This document shows positions 33,655 to 35,135 of a stretch of 35,135 nt of DNA, in pieces. Origin of the DNA: Mesotaenium endlicherianum (Eukaryota > Streptophyta > Zygnematophyceae > Zygnematales > Mesotaeniaceae); assembly GCA_009602735.1 (NCBI GenBank), contig WELA01004070.1, positions 78,632-113,766 on the forward strand, read 5' to 3'. A program made the translations under genes and the position numbers. Every line of letters begins with the position of its first letter. Positions within the stretch are counted from its first letter, which is position 1. The notes below the pieces were generated by a model. The model was not told the DNA's origin, did no database searches, and was given only the letters and a program-made list of their open reading frames with translations.

Positions 33655-35053
33655 ATGACAAGTATAGGCAAGGTCGTGAAGGACTTGGCGACACGGCTTA
33701 AGCCCAGCTGGGTTAATGGTCGTTGGATGCCGGCAGAGATTTCTGGGAGGCAAAGGGCGCAGCTTAGAAAGCAAGCACTCCTTGCGGGAGAGTGAGTGTC
33801 TCGCACAATACAACTCATAACAAAGAAATAGTAGAGTTGAGGATGTGTCCACCTCGAAGTAAACTTGCTCTTTGGTTGCCATTAGGTAGGCTGACAGAGT
33901 TCTTTTCTCGTCTTGGGACGCTTACCAGACGAAGTAGCAGATCAGCTCGTCCGTATTGCAATCCTTGGCAAGGTCATTTTCTTCTTTCCTCCCATTATAT
34001 CGATATGAAAACTGTGTTACATATTCTGAATGTCAACTTTGATGTGCACGCAGTTCCAGCATTCAAAAGCTTTTTTGAAGTATCGTATGGTTACTAAACG
34101 TGTACAAGGTGAAATCTCTTCAGGAAAAAAAACTTAGTAGGACTGCTACTACCTGTTGACTGTGCACACCTCCATCTCAACTTTAGGTCCACCTCACAGT
34201 CCCTTCGACAGACGACTGTGCAAGGGGATAAACAGTTCTGCAGGAAGGGGATAGGTGTGCCTGTCGGTACACAAAAATATTCTGAACACACCAAAACTTG
34301 GATGCATTGCTTCTTCTCTGATGCAGAGACTGGCCTCACGACCCACCCCGTAAAGAGATGAAGGTGAAGATGAAAGGGCATAAACACGACAAGGATGCAG
34401 CGGCCAGGTCGATCATCCACCTGCCGTTCTCCACTCCTCCTGTTCACATAGCTCTGATGTCCTAGATAAGAGGGTAATTAAGCGTTTAGGTTGAACGACA
34501 GCCCTCAACCCGAAAGCCGAGACCCAGTTACCCGCAATCCTGAATGACCGCAATTTCCTGAAACCCCTCTGCCCTCCCTGACCTTTTTCTGAGAGTATGT
34601 CAATACTTGTCTGTCCATGGGTAAGGAGATCATGCATCAGGTGGTCATCTTACTTGATAGCATAATTATTGTCATATCTTACAGTGTAGGTCTGTGTACA
34701 GACATGTGCATCAACTTCAGCTGCCAGTGCTGAATGAGCAGGCAAGTGAGGATAAAAGAGCTTATGGAGAAGATGCCAGCTATGCTCGAGGAGATGAAGG
34801 TGCTATTCTTTACCTGTCTGATTCATAGTTGCCGAATTGATCGGCTTCACCTACTCTGCCCCTTTCTCTGACTCTATTCACTACAGGAGTGTGGCGGTGC
34901 AACATGCTGGTTAGGCATGCATATATGTACTCTGCTGAAGATCAATATATATATAGTTCTGAAGCAGCTCGTTGAGTTTCCAATATGCATTCTCGGAGGA
35001 CTTCTATTTTGCAGAAGAGGAGATTAGCAAAGGGGCAAAAGGCGTCCAAGTGA
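33655..35053 (+). CDS. Small mitochondrial ribosomal protein, mL59-like, four exons
   Basis: Exons 33655-33791, 34327-34407, 34742-34799 and 35015-35053 join in phases 2, 2 and 0 and give 104 aa. The protein starts MTSIGKVVKDLATRLKPSWV. It continues with GRWMPAEISGRQRAQLRKQA, then DWPHDPPRK and MKGHKHDKDAAARQ, and ends with IKELMEKMPAMLEEMKKRR and a lysine-rich tail. The pattern is a basic Trp-containing stretch, then AxISxRxxAxLRKxAL, then KGHKHD, then a KMPxM helix. It matches my recollection of the mL59 protein of the mitochondrial large ribosomal subunit; the family name is less certain than the gene. Such proteins bind rRNA in mitoribosomes. No cleavable presequence is obvious, although the N-terminus is basic. 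The ATG follows an acceptor-like CAG at 33630-33632, so a 5' UTR intron is possible. Introns are 535, 334 and 215 bp. Confidence 0.8.
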
Positions 35054-35115
35054 TACCTTCATCAGGTATCTAGCTCTATCTTGTAGCCTGCATTCTTTCA
35101 TGCAGTAATAGAACT

Positions 35116-35135
35116 GGAGGGGGAGGGGGAGGGGG
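35116..35135. repeat. G-rich tract at the right edge
   Basis: GGAGGGGGAGGGGGAGGGGG closes the window, mirroring the 13-C run at positions 1-13. Confidence 0.9.

Overview
The window is nuclear DNA of a streptophyte, either a land plant or a close streptophyte alga. The evidence is the gene content: a COBRA-like protein of the COBL7-11 type, a half-size ABCG transporter of the AtABCG5/AtABCG10 clade, a plant-type RMI2, and a plant-conserved GATA/PHD-finger protein with an alanine-rich tail. Genes carry many GT-AG introns of about 100-1,200 bp, and introns are full of simple repeats (CA, GA, GGA, TGGC, CACG, homopolymer C/G). I cannot name the lineage from this window; a seedless plant or charophyte alga would fit.

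Layout. 2-257 (+): last exons of a gene cut by the left edge, with a charged, probably coiled-coil C-terminus. 258-3967: no gene supported. 3968-5179 (-): intronless GATA-like plus PHD zinc-finger protein, 403 aa. 5180-12637: about 7.5 kb without a confident gene, including an AT-rich island (about 6421-9480), a retroelement primer-site-like motif, an 88-bp-period tandem repeat and a CACGTG cluster. 12638-13418 (+): RMI2, four exons, 130 aa. 14727-23404 (-): ABCG half-transporter, eleven exons, 698 aa. 24789-32007 (+): COBL7/10-like protein, twelve exons, 703 aa. 32620-33373 (+): tentative three-exon cysteine-containing gene, unrecognised. 33655-35053 (+): small mitochondrial ribosomal protein like mL59, four exons, 104 aa.

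The models were assembled by hand. Exons were joined at GT-AG sites where codon phase agreed on both sides and the joined protein ran collinear with the recalled family pattern. Every junction of the ABCG, COBL, RMI2 and mL59-like models is phase-consistent. No database search was run.

The genes do not form an operon or a visible defence or biosynthetic cluster. The one suggestive arrangement is the head-to-head pair ABCG/COBL, two cell-surface genes sharing about 1.4 kb of upstream DNA. RMI2 and ABCG converge. The most concrete new observation is a duplicated splice-acceptor segment in ABCG intron 2 that would add 53 in-frame residues inside the nucleotide-binding domain. I found no convincing sign of a wholly new biological system. 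Both window ends are C or G homopolymer-rich and there is one N at 20353, so this may be a whole contig.
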